DNA of 64,000 nucleotides, from contig SEEM01000003.1 in NCBI GenBank assembly GCA_004144595.1, positions 1-64,000 of the forward strand, in the 5' to 3' direction. Shown here in pieces: positions 24,959 to 33,780 of the stretch. This DNA comes from Hyphomicrobiales bacterium (GTDB lineage Bacteria; Pseudomonadota; Alphaproteobacteria; Rhizobiales; Beijerinckiaceae). Under the pieces are notes generated by a model. The model saw only the letters and a program-made list of their open reading frames with translations, did no database searches and was not told the DNA's origin. A program made the translations under genes and the position numbers. How positions within the stretch are numbered: position 1 is the first letter of the stretch; each line of letters starts with the position of its first letter.

Positions 24959-25393
24959 CGGGTTGATTCAACTTCGACGGCGGCGCGAGGGCAACCGAAT
25001 TCGGAGCCGGCCGGACCTGTGGATGATTTGGTAAGGGTTCCTAACAAATTGCGCTCATTTACCAGCTGTTAAGCTCTGTGGTTAACACTGCTTATCGAGG
25101 CTGCAGCGTGTCGCAGAGCCGTCATGGCCCTGTTCCCCGAGGCAATCCTTCGCGAAAGGCGCTTTCGCGGCCGAGAAGTTCAACGATCCGTGTCAAATTC
25201 GACTCACCTCGACAAGGATCGTTCACTTTCTCCGAGGAAGCGCTTGCGCTCGGGAATCACGGTTTGTTAACCAGTTTCTTTGTAGCGTGTCGCGTGGCGT
25301 TTCATCGGGCAAGTGCGTCGTCGTCCGGGACCGAACGGTCTGGGCGGAAACAACGGTCAAACCTGCCCTGCGGGCGAAATTGGGGACGTGGAC
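24959..25393. other. 435-bp divergent regulatory region between fliI and ctrA
   Basis: No gene is visible; short frames reading into ctrA lack ribosome sites. The stretch is locally AT-richer and holds several TTAA half-sites (25069, 25082, 25267), a CtrA-like box at 25058-25072, and two GANTC sites (25201 and 25254) that CcrM would methylate. This fits a long, multi-promoter ctrA leader like that of Caulobacter. Confidence 0.6.
25058..25072 (+). promoter_or_regulatory. Candidate CtrA box between fliI and ctrA
   Basis: TTTACCAGCTGTTAA fits TTAA-N7-TTAA with one mismatch. It could serve fliI (start 24958) and ctrA autoregulation (start 25394). Confidence 0.45.
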
Positions 25394-26095
25394 ATGCGGG
25401 TTCTGCTGATCGAGGACGATAGCGCGACCGCTCAAAGCATCGAGCTTATGCTCAAATCGGAGAGCTTCAACGTCTATACGACGGACCTCGGCGAAGAGGG
25501 CGTCGATCTCGGCAAGCTCTACGACTACGACATCATTCTGCTCGACCTGAACCTCCCCGACATGTCGGGTTACGAGGTGCTGCGCTCGCTTCGCGTCGCA
25601 AAGGTCAAGACACCGATCCTGATCCTCTCCGGCCTCGCCGGCATCGAGGACAAGGTCAAGGGCCTCGGCTTCGGCGCCGACGACTATCTCACCAAGCCGT
25701 TCCACAAGGACGAGCTGGTCGCCCGCATCCATGCGATCGTGCGCCGCTCGAAGGGCCATGCCCAGTCGGTCATCACCACCGGCGACCTCGTGGTCAACCT
25801 CGACACCAAGACCGTGGAAGTCGACGCCGCCCGCGTCCACCTCACCGGCAAGGAATACCAGATGCTGGAGCTGCTTTCGCTCCGCAAGGGCACGACCCTC
25901 ACCAAGGAGATGTTCCTGAACCATCTCTATGGTGGCATGGACGAGCCCGAGTTGAAGATCATCGACGTGTTCATCTGCAAGCTGCGCAAGAAGCTCGCCA
26001 ATGCGTCGGACGGCAAGAACTATATCGAGACCGTCTGGGGCCGCGGCTACGTGCTGCGTGAGCCGTCCGAGGTCGAGGAACGCATCCCGGCCTGA
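25394..26095 (+). CDS. ctrA: Cell-cycle response regulator CtrA
   Basis: CtrA is the OmpR-type master regulator of cell cycle, motility and polar development in alphaproteobacteria; it binds TTAA-N7-TTAA. The 233-aa product has a receiver domain (1-120) with acidic pair D8-D9, phosphoacceptor D51 in [15 protein letters not shown] and lysine in [10 protein letters not shown], and a winged-helix DNA-binding domain (about 130-225) with [17 protein letters not shown] and [10 protein letters not shown]. The short tail ends ERIPA, with two small residues last, as needed for ClpXP degradation. I chose ATG 25394, the family start. chpT, sciP and flbD are in the same window. Confidence 0.97.
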   Translation: MRVLLIEDDSATAQSIELMLKSESFNVYTTDLGEEGVDLGKLYDYDIILLDLNLPDMSGYEVLRSLRVAKVKTPILILSGLAGIEDKVKGLGFGADDYLTKPFHKDELVARIHAIVRRSKGHAQSVITTGDLVVNLDTKTVEVDAARVHLTGKEYQMLELLSLRKGTTLTKEMFLNHLYGGMDEPELKIIDVFICKLRKKLANASDGKNYIETVWGRGYVLREPSEVEERIPA

Positions 26096-26191
26096 TATAT
26101 GGCCATGACCCGCCCGTCATCGGGCCGTCACGAAGCAACGCTAGACCAGTTCTTGACCTGATCGTCGGATGTACACGACAGGTCGACGGGG

Positions 26192-26216
26192 ACCCCGCCG
26201 AGAGGCGGGGTTTTTG
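26192..26216 (+). terminator. Intrinsic terminator of ctrA
   Basis: CCCCGCC pairs with GGCGGGG around a GAGA tetraloop and is followed by TTTTTGTTT. It is about 95 nt after the ctrA stop. Confidence 0.92.
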
Positions 26217-26260
26217 TTTGTGCGGGGTGCTCGGGGAGAGCGCCGGTTTCCATAGACGCA

Positions 26261-26358
26261 TGCCGTCATGCTCGCCCTCGTGGCGAGCATCCACGTCTTC
26301 AACACGACGTTCGGCAAGCGAAGGCGTGGATGGCCGGGACAAGCCCGACCATGACGAA
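26261..26358. repeat. Rhizobiales-type intergenic palindrome
   Basis: A perfect 9-bp hairpin (ATGCTCGCC-5 nt-GGCGAGCAT, 26268-26290) is followed by CCACG...CGTGG and then GGGACAAGCCCGACCATGAC, which mirrors the CGTCATG at the left. Similar words occur at 18507 and 50172, so this is a member of a dispersed repeat family. Confidence 0.6.
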
Positions 26359-26425
26359 GATACCGGTGTTCACCGGGCGCCGCATTTCGATCAGGCGAAG
26401 CCCCGGAACGAAAAGGCAGGCCGGC

Positions 26426-27313
26426 TCAGCCGCGCAGCCCTGAGCCGACGGCGGGGCGCGGCCGGAGATGCGGCGCGGAGGAGGCCGTGAGCGGGGCCGC
26501 CATCACGGCGTGCCGGTAGAGGCCGCGGTGCTGCGGGTCGCAGGTCATCTTCGTCGCCAGCCCGAGCACGGTCTCGGCGGCGCCGAGCAGGAATGCCCCG
26601 TCCGGCACCAGCCGCGGCGTCAGCAGTTCCAGCACCTTCACCTTGGTCGGCACGTCGAAATAGATCAGGACGTTGCGGCAGAAAATCACATCGAAACGGC
26701 CGAACTGATCATTGCGCTCCAGCAGGTTGTGCTGCTTGAACGTGACCATCGAGCGGATGCGCTGCGAAACCTGCCATTTGTCGCCGACCTGCTGGAAATG
26801 CTTCAGCAGCATCTGGATCGGTAGGCCGCGCTGGATTTCGAACTGGCTGTAGATGCCGGCCCGGGCCTTCTCCAGGATTTCCGCGGATATATCGGTTCCC
26901 AGGATCTCGATCTTCCAGCCGGCTAGCCGCTCGCCGAGCTCATCCAGCAGCATGGCCAGCGAATAGGCTTCCTGGCCGCTGGAGACGGCGGCGCACCAGA
27001 TCCGCAGCGAGCGGCTGGCGGCGTTGGCGGCAAGACGCTCGGGCAGAACGACGTCCCTGAACAGGTTGAACGGCGTCTGGTCGCGGAAGAATAGCGTCTC
27101 GTTGGTGGTCATGGCGTCGACCACGGCGCTCTCCAAGCCCGGGTCGCGGGAGAGCCTGAGCTGGCGGACGAGCGCTTCGAGATCGGCGATGCCGCGCCGG
27201 CGGCAGAGGATGCCGAGCCGGCTTTCGGCGAGATAGCGCTTGTCGGCGGTCAGCGACAGGCCGGAGCGCTGCTGCAGCAGGAGGCGCAGAAAGGAGAAAT
27301 CGGCCTCGTTCAT
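26426..27313 (-). CDS. cheR: Chemotaxis methyltransferase CheR
   Basis: CheR methylates glutamates of chemoreceptors with SAM. The 295-aa product has the N-terminal helical domain (MNEADFSFLRLLLQQRSGL), TTNETLFFRD, the SAM site region RIWCAAVSSGQEAYSLAMLL (with S replacing the more usual C/T-G residues), ILGTDIS, and FDVIFCRNVLIYFD. The C-terminus ends in an Ala/Pro/Arg tail. It overlaps cheB by ATGA and is last in the cheA-cheW-cheY-cheB-cheR operon. Confidence 0.95.
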   Translation of the reverse strand: MNEADFSFLRLLLQQRSGLSLTADKRYLAESRLGILCRRRGIADLEALVRQLRLSRDPGLESAVVDAMTTNETLFFRDQTPFNLFRDVVLPERLAANAASRSLRIWCAAVSSGQEAYSLAMLLDELGERLAGWKIEILGTDISAEILEKARAGIYSQFEIQRGLPIQMLLKHFQQVGDKWQVSQRIRSMVTFKQHNLLERNDQFGRFDVIFCRNVLIYFDVPTKVKVLELLTPRLVPDGAFLLGAAETVLGLATKMTCDPQHRGLYRHAVMAAPLTASSAPHLRPRPAVGSGLRG

Positions 27314-28425
27314 GCCGGCTGCACCCCGCGCACGAGGCAGCGGATCGAAGCGCCGATCTCGTCGAGCGCAACGATGATGCTGGCATGGCGGGCACGCACG
27401 ACCGAGCCGGGCATGCCCCAGATCGTGCTGCTCGGCTCGTCCTGGGCGATCACCGCGGCGCCGGCCTTGCGCAAGGCACCCGCGCCATCGGTCCCGTCGC
27501 TGCCCATGCCGGTGAGGACCAGGCCGAGCGCAGCCGGGCCGAGATGGCGGGCGGCGTCGCCGAACAGCACGTCGACGGCAGGGCGGCAGAAATTGACGGG
27601 CGGTTCGTCGCCGATGCGGGCGACGATATGGCCGAGCCGACGGTCGATGCCGAGATGGCGCCCGCCGGGGGCGACATAGACGGTGCCGCGCATCAGGCGC
27701 TCACCGTCGAAGGGCTCGCGGGCCGGGACCCCGATATGGTTGGCGACCTGCTCGGCGAAGGACGCGGTGAACAGCGGCGGCATGTGCTGGACGACGATCG
27801 TGGTCAGGTCGTTGAGACCCGCGCCGATGTCGAACAGTACCTTGGCGACGGCGCGGGGCCCGCCGGTCGAGGCGCCGATCACGAGATAGCGCGGCATCAC
27901 CGAGACGAGCGGGCGCAGGTTCGCCGGTCCGGAATGGGGCAGGTCGGTGTCGATCTCCGGCGGCAGAGAGCCGGGTTTGACCGGCGTCTGGACGATATTG
28001 CCGAGCTTCAGCAGGAACTCGCTGCGGAAATCGAGCGAAAGCGTCATGCCGCTGCGGCTGTCCGGCTTGGAGACCACGTCCATCGCGCCGCGCGTCATGC
28101 ATTCCAGCGCGATGCGGGTGTTGCGCTCATTCAGTGTGGCGGCGAGCAGGACACCCGTATTCGGGCTTTCCCTGAGAATCTGGGGCAGGGCGGCCGCGCC
28201 GTCGACGCCGGGCATGTCGAGGTCGAGCACCATCACGTCGGGCTTGAATCGCGTCGCATGGGCGACCGCAGTCTCGCCGTCGCCGGCAACCGCAACGACG
28301 TGGAAATTGCCGGCCTCGCCCAGCCAGCGCGCGAAGAGCCCCCGCACGACGACGGAATCGTCGGCGATCACCACGGTCTTGGGCCGTGATGCGGAGCTTG
28401 CTGGAATCGCGCGACGAGACAACAT
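27310..28425 (-). CDS. cheB: Chemotaxis methylesterase/response regulator CheB
   Basis: CheB demethylates and deamidates chemoreceptors when phosphorylated. The protein has a receiver domain (VVIADDSVVVRGLF with phospho-Asp near 68 in VMVLDLDMPGVDG), a linker, and a C-terminal methylesterase with the catalytic triad: Ser in IGASTGGPRAV (about 186), His in VVQHMPPLF (about 214), Asp in MGSDGTDGAGAL. I chose the ATG at 28425 (371 aa); a GTG at 28440 would add five residues. The stop overlaps the cheR start by 4 nt. Confidence 0.95.
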   Translation of the reverse strand: MLSRRAIPASSASRPKTVVIADDSVVVRGLFARWLGEAGNFHVVAVAGDGETAVAHATRFKPDVMVLDLDMPGVDGAAALPQILRESPNTGVLLAATLNERNTRIALECMTRGAMDVVSKPDSRSGMTLSLDFRSEFLLKLGNIVQTPVKPGSLPPEIDTDLPHSGPANLRPLVSVMPRYLVIGASTGGPRAVAKVLFDIGAGLNDLTTIVVQHMPPLFTASFAEQVANHIGVPAREPFDGERLMRGTVYVAPGGRHLGIDRRLGHIVARIGDEPPVNFCRPAVDVLFGDAARHLGPAALGLVLTGMGSDGTDGAGALRKAGAAVIAQDEPSSTIWGMPGSVVRARHASIIVALDEIGASIRCLVRGVQPA

Positions 28426-28553
28426 CGATATGTTTCTCACTGGGCCGGCGTTTTAGACGAAGGCGTCTTGGGCGAAGCCATCTCGGGCGAGGGCGACCCC
28501 AACGACGCCTCTCCGACGCGGATGCGTCGCCGCATCGCGGGGCGCCGCTTCAT

Positions 28554-28919
28554 TCAGAGCAATCCGACCTGATGGAATTTCGAAGCCACGATCTCCTTGT
28601 CGAAGGGCTTCATGATGTATTCGTCCGCGCCGGCATGCATGGCGCGCGCGATATGAGCGATGTCGTTTTCGGTGGTGCAGAACACCACCTTCGGCCGCTT
28701 TCCGCCCGGCATCTGGCGCAGCGTGCGCAGGAATTCGTAGCCGTCCATGATCGGCATGTTCCAGTCGAGGAGGACGGCATCGGGCATCTCACCCTTGCAG
28801 GCGTCGATGGCGCGTGCGCCGTCCTCGGCCTCGGCGATGCGGAACTGCAGCCCTTCCAGGATGCGACGGGCCACCTTTCGGATCACCGCGGAATCGTCGA
28901 CGACGAGGCAGTATTTCAT
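28554..28919 (-). CDS. cheY: Chemotaxis response regulator CheY
   Basis: This is a 121-aa single receiver domain with acidic pair D8-D9 (LVVDDSAVIRK), phosphoacceptor D52 (VLLDWNMPIMDGYEFL), conserved T/S in VVFCTTENDI and lysine in YIMKPFDKE. It would carry the signal from CheA to the FliM/FliN switch. It follows cheW by 30 nt and precedes cheB by about 130 nt. Confidence 0.93.
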   Translation of the reverse strand: MKYCLVVDDSAVIRKVARRILEGLQFRIAEAEDGARAIDACKGEMPDAVLLDWNMPIMDGYEFLRTLRQMPGGKRPKVVFCTTENDIAHIARAMHAGADEYIMKPFDKEIVASKFHQVGLL

Positions 28920-28949
28920 GATGAGGTCTCCAAAATGGTGGCGCCGCCG

Positions 28950-29447
28950 TCAGGCCGCGCTGCGAAGGTCGAGATCGAGGACGGCGTCGAGGTCGAGGAC
29001 GACGAGAAGTTCGCCGTCCAGGCGATGGATGCCCGTCGCCAGCGCCGCCCAGACGCGATCGAGATGAACCGGAAGCGGCTCGAAGGTGGACCGGTCGAGC
29101 CGGATGACTTCGCCGACAGCGTCGACGATGAGCGCATAGGCCTCGCCGGCATGGTCGATGCCGATCGCAGTCAATTCCTGGCGGCCCTGGCCGTCGAGCT
29201 TGATCTCGACCGGGCGGCCGAGCCGCTTGCGCAGGCAGATCGCGGTGACGATCCGGCCGCGCAGGTTGATCAGGCCGACGATCTCGTCGGGCGCGCGCGG
29301 GACGAGGGTAATGCGGTTGGTGATGAAGACGTCCTGGACGCGGCCGATCGGGAGGCCGAGCAGCTGCTCGCCGACGCGGATCGTCACATAGTCGAGCGAA
29401 TCGCCGAAGCCGGGCGCGGTGGGGGCCTGTGGTTCGCTCGAGATCAT
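28950..29447 (-). CDS. cheW: Chemotaxis coupling protein CheW
   Basis: CheW links chemoreceptors to CheA. The 165-aa product has the CheW double-barrel domain: YVTIRVGEQLLGLPIGRVQDVF, VPRAPDEIVGLINLRGRIVTAICLR and ALIVDAVGEVIRL. The length is normal. Its ATG overlaps the cheA stop (ATGA), so translation is coupled. Confidence 0.95.
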   Translation of the reverse strand: MISSEPQAPTAPGFGDSLDYVTIRVGEQLLGLPIGRVQDVFITNRITLVPRAPDEIVGLINLRGRIVTAICLRKRLGRPVEIKLDGQGRQELTAIGIDHAGEAYALIVDAVGEVIRLDRSTFEPLPVHLDRVWAALATGIHRLDGELLVVLDLDAVLDLDLRSAA

Positions 29448-32071
29448 GCCGCATGCCTCAGGTCGGCGCCGGCCGCGTTGAGCTCGCTCAGCAGGGCGCG
29501 GCGGTCGAATTTCGCGACGACGTCATCAAGCCCGGCCTGGACGGCCCTCATGTGCAGGTCGGGCGTGGCGCAGGTGGTCAGGCCGAGGATGCGCAGACGC
29601 TCGCCCTTGGCGCGTTCGCGCAGCAGGGCGGCAAAGGCGAAGGCGGCGTCCGCGTCGCGGTCGAGGTCGAGCAATGCGGTCAGGATCGGCTCGCCTGCGG
29701 CTGCCAGGCTCGCCTCGCTGAAATCGGCGATCGGCGCGATGATCCGGCCGGACGCCCTGAGGACCGGGCTCAGCATGTCGCGCAGAAAGTCGGAAGGCTC
29801 GACCAGCAGAATTCTGCCGGGAAGCGCGGCGTTGCGCCCGGCGGCGAGCCAGCCCGGCTCGTTCAGCGGCAGGTAGTGAGCGAGATCGAGGACGTCGGTG
29901 GCGCGGCCGCGGATCAGGGCAGAGCCGATGATGCCGCGGGCGTCTGCCGCCGCCATCTCGAGCTCGAAGGTCTCCTCGACGATGTCGACGATCGCCTCGA
30001 CGGCCAGCGCGACGGTGAGATCGCCGTTCGAGACGATGACGAGTGGCTGGATGCCCTCCGTACGCAGCTGCGTGTCCGCCACCGGCGTCACCGGGACGAG
30101 GCGTCCGCGGTAATGCAGCAGGATGCGGCCGCCGCTGCGCTGGAATTCGCCTGCCTCGATCTCCTCCAGCCGCGTCACGAGCGACAGGGGCAGGGCCTGG
30201 AGGCTGCCGGATCCGGCCCGGAAGACGAGCATCGTCATGCGCTCGCCGCGATCAACCTGGGCGGCCGCCTCGCGGGGCTCTTCCTCCGCCCTCTCGGACG
30301 TCGTCGCTCCGACCAGACGGGCGACGCCGTTGGGATCGACGATGAGGACGACGGTGCCGTCGCCGAGGATGGTGTTGCCGGAGAACAGGTGGATGTGACG
30401 CAGCTTGCTCGACATCGGTTTCACCACGATTTCCTCGGTGTGAAAGACGCTGTCGACGAGGATGCCGAACTGCTGTTCGCCTATCTGGGTGACGACGATG
30501 AAGCCTTCGCCGTCCGCCCGCCTGGCTGTTTCCCGGCCCGGACTGGCCATGAGTCCCGGCAGCGAAACGATCGGCAGGAGGCGCCCGCGCAGCCGCAGCA
30601 CCGGGGCGCCGTTGATCTCCTCGATGCGGTTGTCGTCGCCCGCCTTGGCCCGGACCAGCTCGCGCACCGCGATCTGGGGGATGGCGTAGCGGTCCTCGCC
30701 GGCGACCACGATCAGCGCCGAGATGATCGCCAGCGTGAGGGGGATCTTGATGGTGATGGTCGTGCCAAGGCCGGGGCGGCTGGCGACATCGACCGTGCCA
30801 CCGATCGAATCGACATTGGCCTTGACCACGTCCATGCCGACGCCGCGGCCAGAGACGGCGGTGACGCTGTCGGCGGTGGAAAAGCCGGGATGGAAGATGA
30901 AGCGGCCGATCTGAGCGTCGCTCAGCCTGTCCAGCTCGGCCTCGGTGGCGAGCCCCTTGGCGATGGCCTTCCCGCGGATGCGCTCGATATCGAGGCCGCG
31001 GCCATCATCCGCGATCGAGATCGTGACCGAGCCGCCCTCGTGATAGGCGGCGAGCCGGATCGTGCCGTGCTCGGGCTTTCCCGCCTCGCGCCGGTCGGCC
31101 GGCAGCTCGATCGCATGGTCGGCACAGTTGCGGACCATATGGATCAGCGGGTCCTTGATCAGGTCGAGGATCTGGCGGTCGAGCTCGGTCTCGGCGCCGT
31201 CGGTCAGAAGCTCGATGCGCTTGCCGAGTTCGGCACTGAGGTCGCGCACGATGCGCGGCAGCTTAGACCAGGCGTTGCCGATCGGCTGCATCCGCGTCTT
31301 CATCACGCCGTCCTGAAGTTCGGCGGTGATCAGCGACAGGCGCTGGAGCGGAGCCTTGAGGCCGGTATCCTCTTGCCGCTTGGCGACTTCGAGGAGCTGG
31401 TTGCGGGTCAGCACGAGTTCCGAGACCATCGTCATCAGATGCTCGATCGTGTCGACATTGACGCGCAGGGTGACCGGGCCACCGCCGCGCGGCGAACTCT
31501 GCGAATCCTCCGTGGGGACGGCCGTTTCGCGGGCTTCGATGCGGCCATCGCGCCCGCGCTGCGGGCCGGGTGCGCTGCGGAAGACGATATCCTCGGCACT
31601 TGTTGATGCCGGCGCGATCTGGCCGTGGCGGGCGAGATAGGCTGCGACGGGGTCGAGCGACGTTTCCGACGGAGCCTGCTGCTTCAGTTCGCCCTTGGCG
31701 TGCTCGGCCAGAGCGAACAGTTCGCCGATCAGCGTCTCGTCGTTGCCCTCGGGCTCCTGCCCCTTCTCGGCAAGCTCGGCGAGGATGTCCTTGATCCGGT
31801 CGATGGTCTCCAGGATCGCGGTGACGGCGAGGGAATTGACGGTGGCACCGTCGCGGAACTGCCCGATCACCGATTCCGCGGCATGGGTCAGCGCCTCGAG
31901 CCGGGGCAGGCCGATAAAGCCGCAGGTTCCCTTGACCGTGTGGACCAGCCGGAAAATGTTCCGCAGGATATCGCGGTCGTTGGGATCCTGCTCGAAGCGA
32001 ACGAGCTCCCGATCGACCGTGTCGAGATTCTCGCCGGTCTCAGTCAGGAACTCTTGCAGCAACTCGTCCAT
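29444..32071 (-). CDS. cheA: Hybrid chemotaxis histidine kinase CheA with C-terminal receiver
   Basis: CheA autophosphorylates and passes phosphate to CheY and CheB. The 875-aa protein has an N-terminal HPt domain (phospho-His H44 in RLVHTVKGTCGF), a linker, the dimerisation domain (VDTIEHLMTMVSELVLTRNQL), an HATPase domain (MVRNCADHAIE, SIADDGRGLD, GRGVGMDVVK), one or two CheW-like regulatory domains (about 490-730), and an extra C-terminal receiver-like domain (about 750-870: RILLVEPSDFLRDML, LTALLDLDRDAD, VVAKFD). Classic CheA is about 650-700 aa, so the receiver is an addition. First gene of the che operon, 95 nt after chpT. Confidence 0.94.
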   Translation of the reverse strand: MDELLQEFLTETGENLDTVDRELVRFEQDPNDRDILRNIFRLVHTVKGTCGFIGLPRLEALTHAAESVIGQFRDGATVNSLAVTAILETIDRIKDILAELAEKGQEPEGNDETLIGELFALAEHAKGELKQQAPSETSLDPVAAYLARHGQIAPASTSAEDIVFRSAPGPQRGRDGRIEARETAVPTEDSQSSPRGGGPVTLRVNVDTIEHLMTMVSELVLTRNQLLEVAKRQEDTGLKAPLQRLSLITAELQDGVMKTRMQPIGNAWSKLPRIVRDLSAELGKRIELLTDGAETELDRQILDLIKDPLIHMVRNCADHAIELPADRREAGKPEHGTIRLAAYHEGGSVTISIADDGRGLDIERIRGKAIAKGLATEAELDRLSDAQIGRFIFHPGFSTADSVTAVSGRGVGMDVVKANVDSIGGTVDVASRPGLGTTITIKIPLTLAIISALIVVAGEDRYAIPQIAVRELVRAKAGDDNRIEEINGAPVLRLRGRLLPIVSLPGLMASPGRETARRADGEGFIVVTQIGEQQFGILVDSVFHTEEIVVKPMSSKLRHIHLFSGNTILGDGTVVLIVDPNGVARLVGATTSERAEEEPREAAAQVDRGERMTMLVFRAGSGSLQALPLSLVTRLEEIEAGEFQRSGGRILLHYRGRLVPVTPVADTQLRTEGIQPLVIVSNGDLTVALAVEAIVDIVEETFELEMAAADARGIIGSALIRGRATDVLDLAHYLPLNEPGWLAAGRNAALPGRILLVEPSDFLRDMLSPVLRASGRIIAPIADFSEASLAAAGEPILTALLDLDRDADAAFAFAALLRERAKGERLRILGLTTCATPDLHMRAVQAGLDDVVAKFDRRALLSELNAAGADLRHAA

Positions 32072-32166
32072 GCAGGAACTTCACTCAACGCGGAACGCTG
32101 CAGGAACTAAAGCAGGAGAACGGTTTATGATCGGTTGAGATCGGGCCTCGACCGGTAAGGAATCGT

Positions 32167-32808
32167 TCAGGCTGCCTTGGCCGCCTTGATCGTTACGGTG
32201 TCGCCGTCGATGGCGAAGGAGATATCCATTCCCGCGGCGCGGGCGACCATGCCGGCGTAGAGCGGCTGGACGGCATGGGCGTCGATCGTGCCGGTCTCCG
32301 AGCGCCCGGCCAGGAGCTCCTCGACATGGGCGGGAATCCGGGCATGCGAGCCGGTCGCCGTAATGGTGAACGCGCCTTGCTCGCCCTCGACGGTGGCGCG
32401 CGAGACGAGCTTGCCGCCGCGCGGCACGGCCTGCGTCGCGATGACCAGCAGGTTGAGCAGCAGCTTGACCTGGTTCTTCGGCAGCAACGCGCGCGGCGCC
32501 TCCCAGTCGAGCGAAAGCTTTTCGTCGTTGAGGAAGCCGTTGGCGACGTTACCGGCATCGCCGAGATCGATCATTGCGCCGGCGGAGCCGGCCGCGCCGA
32601 AGGCGAGGCGAGCGAATTGCAGGCGGGCGGAGGCGGCGCGCGCACTCTTCTTGATCAACTCCAGCGCGAAATCGCGCATCGACGGGTCGTCTTCCTCCAG
32701 AACCTCGAGAGCGTTGACAATCGCGCCGACCGGGCTGATCACGTCGTGGCAGACGCGGCTGCAGAGAAGCGCAGCCAGATCGAGCGGCTCGAGCGAGATG
32801 TCGGTCAT
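32167..32808 (-). CDS. chpT: Histidine phosphotransferase ChpT
   Basis: ChpT takes phosphate from the hybrid kinase CckA and passes it to CtrA and CpdR. The 213-aa product has a DHp-like four-helix part with the phospho-His H21 in LLCSRVCHDVISPVGAIVNALEVLE-type sequence (family core SRVCHDVISPVGA), and a degenerate Bergerat-fold half (VKLLLNLLVIATQAVPRGGKL) lacking ATP-binding motifs. I chose ATG 32808, the family start; the frame is open to 33105 without homology. It lies upstream of cheA on the same strand. Confidence 0.92.
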   Translation of the reverse strand: MTDISLEPLDLAALLCSRVCHDVISPVGAIVNALEVLEEDDPSMRDFALELIKKSARAASARLQFARLAFGAAGSAGAMIDLGDAGNVANGFLNDEKLSLDWEAPRALLPKNQVKLLLNLLVIATQAVPRGGKLVSRATVEGEQGAFTITATGSHARIPAHVEELLAGRSETGTIDAHAVQPLYAGMVARAAGMDISFAIDGDTVTIKAAKAA

Positions 32809-32858
32809 GGGGGCAGGTCCTGGTAACGGCGAAGCGCCGGATTGATGCGGCGTTATCG

Positions 32859-32907
32859 CCTGATATGCTGCTATCTTGGTTTTCATGTGGTTAATCGCCA
32901 TATCAGG
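32859..32907. promoter_or_regulatory. Inverted repeat in the chpT/cysQ divergent promoter region
   Basis: CCTGATATG (32859-32867) and CATATCAGG (32899-32907) are exact reverse complements, 31 nt apart, between the divergent chpT and cysQ starts. The position suits an operator bound by a dimer at two sites, but no regulator is known to me. Confidence 0.35.
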
Positions 32908-32934
32908 GGGCGATGACGAGAAGGATGGGCCGCA

Positions 32935-33768
32935 ATGATCGGCCATGACGATTCCCGCCTGCGCGACCGCGACGGCCTGGGACGCAGGTTGGCGGACGCC
33001 GCCGCGATCAGTGCCGCCGTCCTGCTGGCGAAGCGGGCTGCGCGCGATGTCACGCTGAAGAGCGACGGCTCGCCGGTCTGCTCCGCCGACCTTGCAGCAG
33101 ACCATGCTGCAAAGGAGGCGCTGGCGCTTCTCTTGCCCGGCTTTCCGATCGTCAGCGAGGAAACCGCGCAGGATATCGCGCCCGGCGCCATTTTCATCCT
33201 GCTCGACCCGCTCGACGGCACGCGCGAGTTCCTCGCCGGCGGCGACAGTTATTGCGTCGCGATCGCTGTCATCTGCGACGGCAGGCCGATCGCAGGTGCC
33301 ATCGCTGCCCCGGCCACCGGGCGGCTCTGGTTCTCAGGCAAGCATGCCTATGAACAGGACTTCGCTGCGGACGGCGCTCTGCTCGGCGAAGCGCGGCGTG
33401 CGGGTGTTCGGGCGGTGCCGGGCGAGGGGCCCGTCGCGCTGGTCAGCCGGTTCCATGGCGACGGCCGCAGCGACGGCATCGCGGCCTCGATGTGTTGCAG
33501 CAAGGGCATTCCGGTCTCGTCGGCCGTAAAATTCGGCATGATCGCCTCGGGCGAGGCCGATATCCATGTCCGCTGCGGCCAGACGATGGAATGGGACATC
33601 GCGGCCGGCGACGCCATTCTTTCGGCGGCGGGAGGGATCGTGCTGACGCTCGAAGGCACCTTGCCGGATTACGGCCGCAGCGAGCGGCAGTTCCGCAATC
33701 CGCCCTTCGTCGCGGCCTCGAGCGAAGCCCTGGCGCGCCAGGCTATCGCCGGTGATTGCGGCGGCTAA
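32935..33768 (+). CDS. cysQ: 3'(2'),5'-bisphosphate nucleotidase CysQ
   Basis: CysQ removes the 3' phosphate of PAP and PAPS in sulfate assimilation. The 277-aa inositol-monophosphatase fold protein has the metal motifs PIVSEET, ILLDPLDGTREFLAGG and MEWDIAAGDAILSAAGG, plus the CysQ-type KSDGSPVCSADLAADH N-terminal segment. The GREFLAGG-like sequence after DPLDGT distinguishes CysQ from plain SuhB. It is divergent from chpT. Confidence 0.88.
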   Translation: MIGHDDSRLRDRDGLGRRLADAAAISAAVLLAKRAARDVTLKSDGSPVCSADLAADHAAKEALALLLPGFPIVSEETAQDIAPGAIFILLDPLDGTREFLAGGDSYCVAIAVICDGRPIAGAIAAPATGRLWFSGKHAYEQDFAADGALLGEARRAGVRAVPGEGPVALVSRFHGDGRSDGIAASMCCSKGIPVSSAVKFGMIASGEADIHVRCGQTMEWDIAAGDAILSAAGGIVLTLEGTLPDYGRSERQFRNPPFVAASSEALARQAIAGDCGG

Positions 33769-33780
33769 TCGGAACCCGGT

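Larger units (their letters stand above)
26096..26425. other. 330-bp gene-free stretch after ctrA
   Basis: It holds the ctrA terminator (26192-26216) and an intergenic palindromic repeat (26261-26358). The 90-codon frame starting at 26218 is built from the repeat and looks non-coding. Confidence 0.6.

Noticed and set aside
29429-31606. 725-codon open frame on the plus strand opposite cheA
   Set aside because: Mirrors cheA, no ribosome site or domain. Long antisense frames are common in high-GC DNA; cheA has all its motifs.
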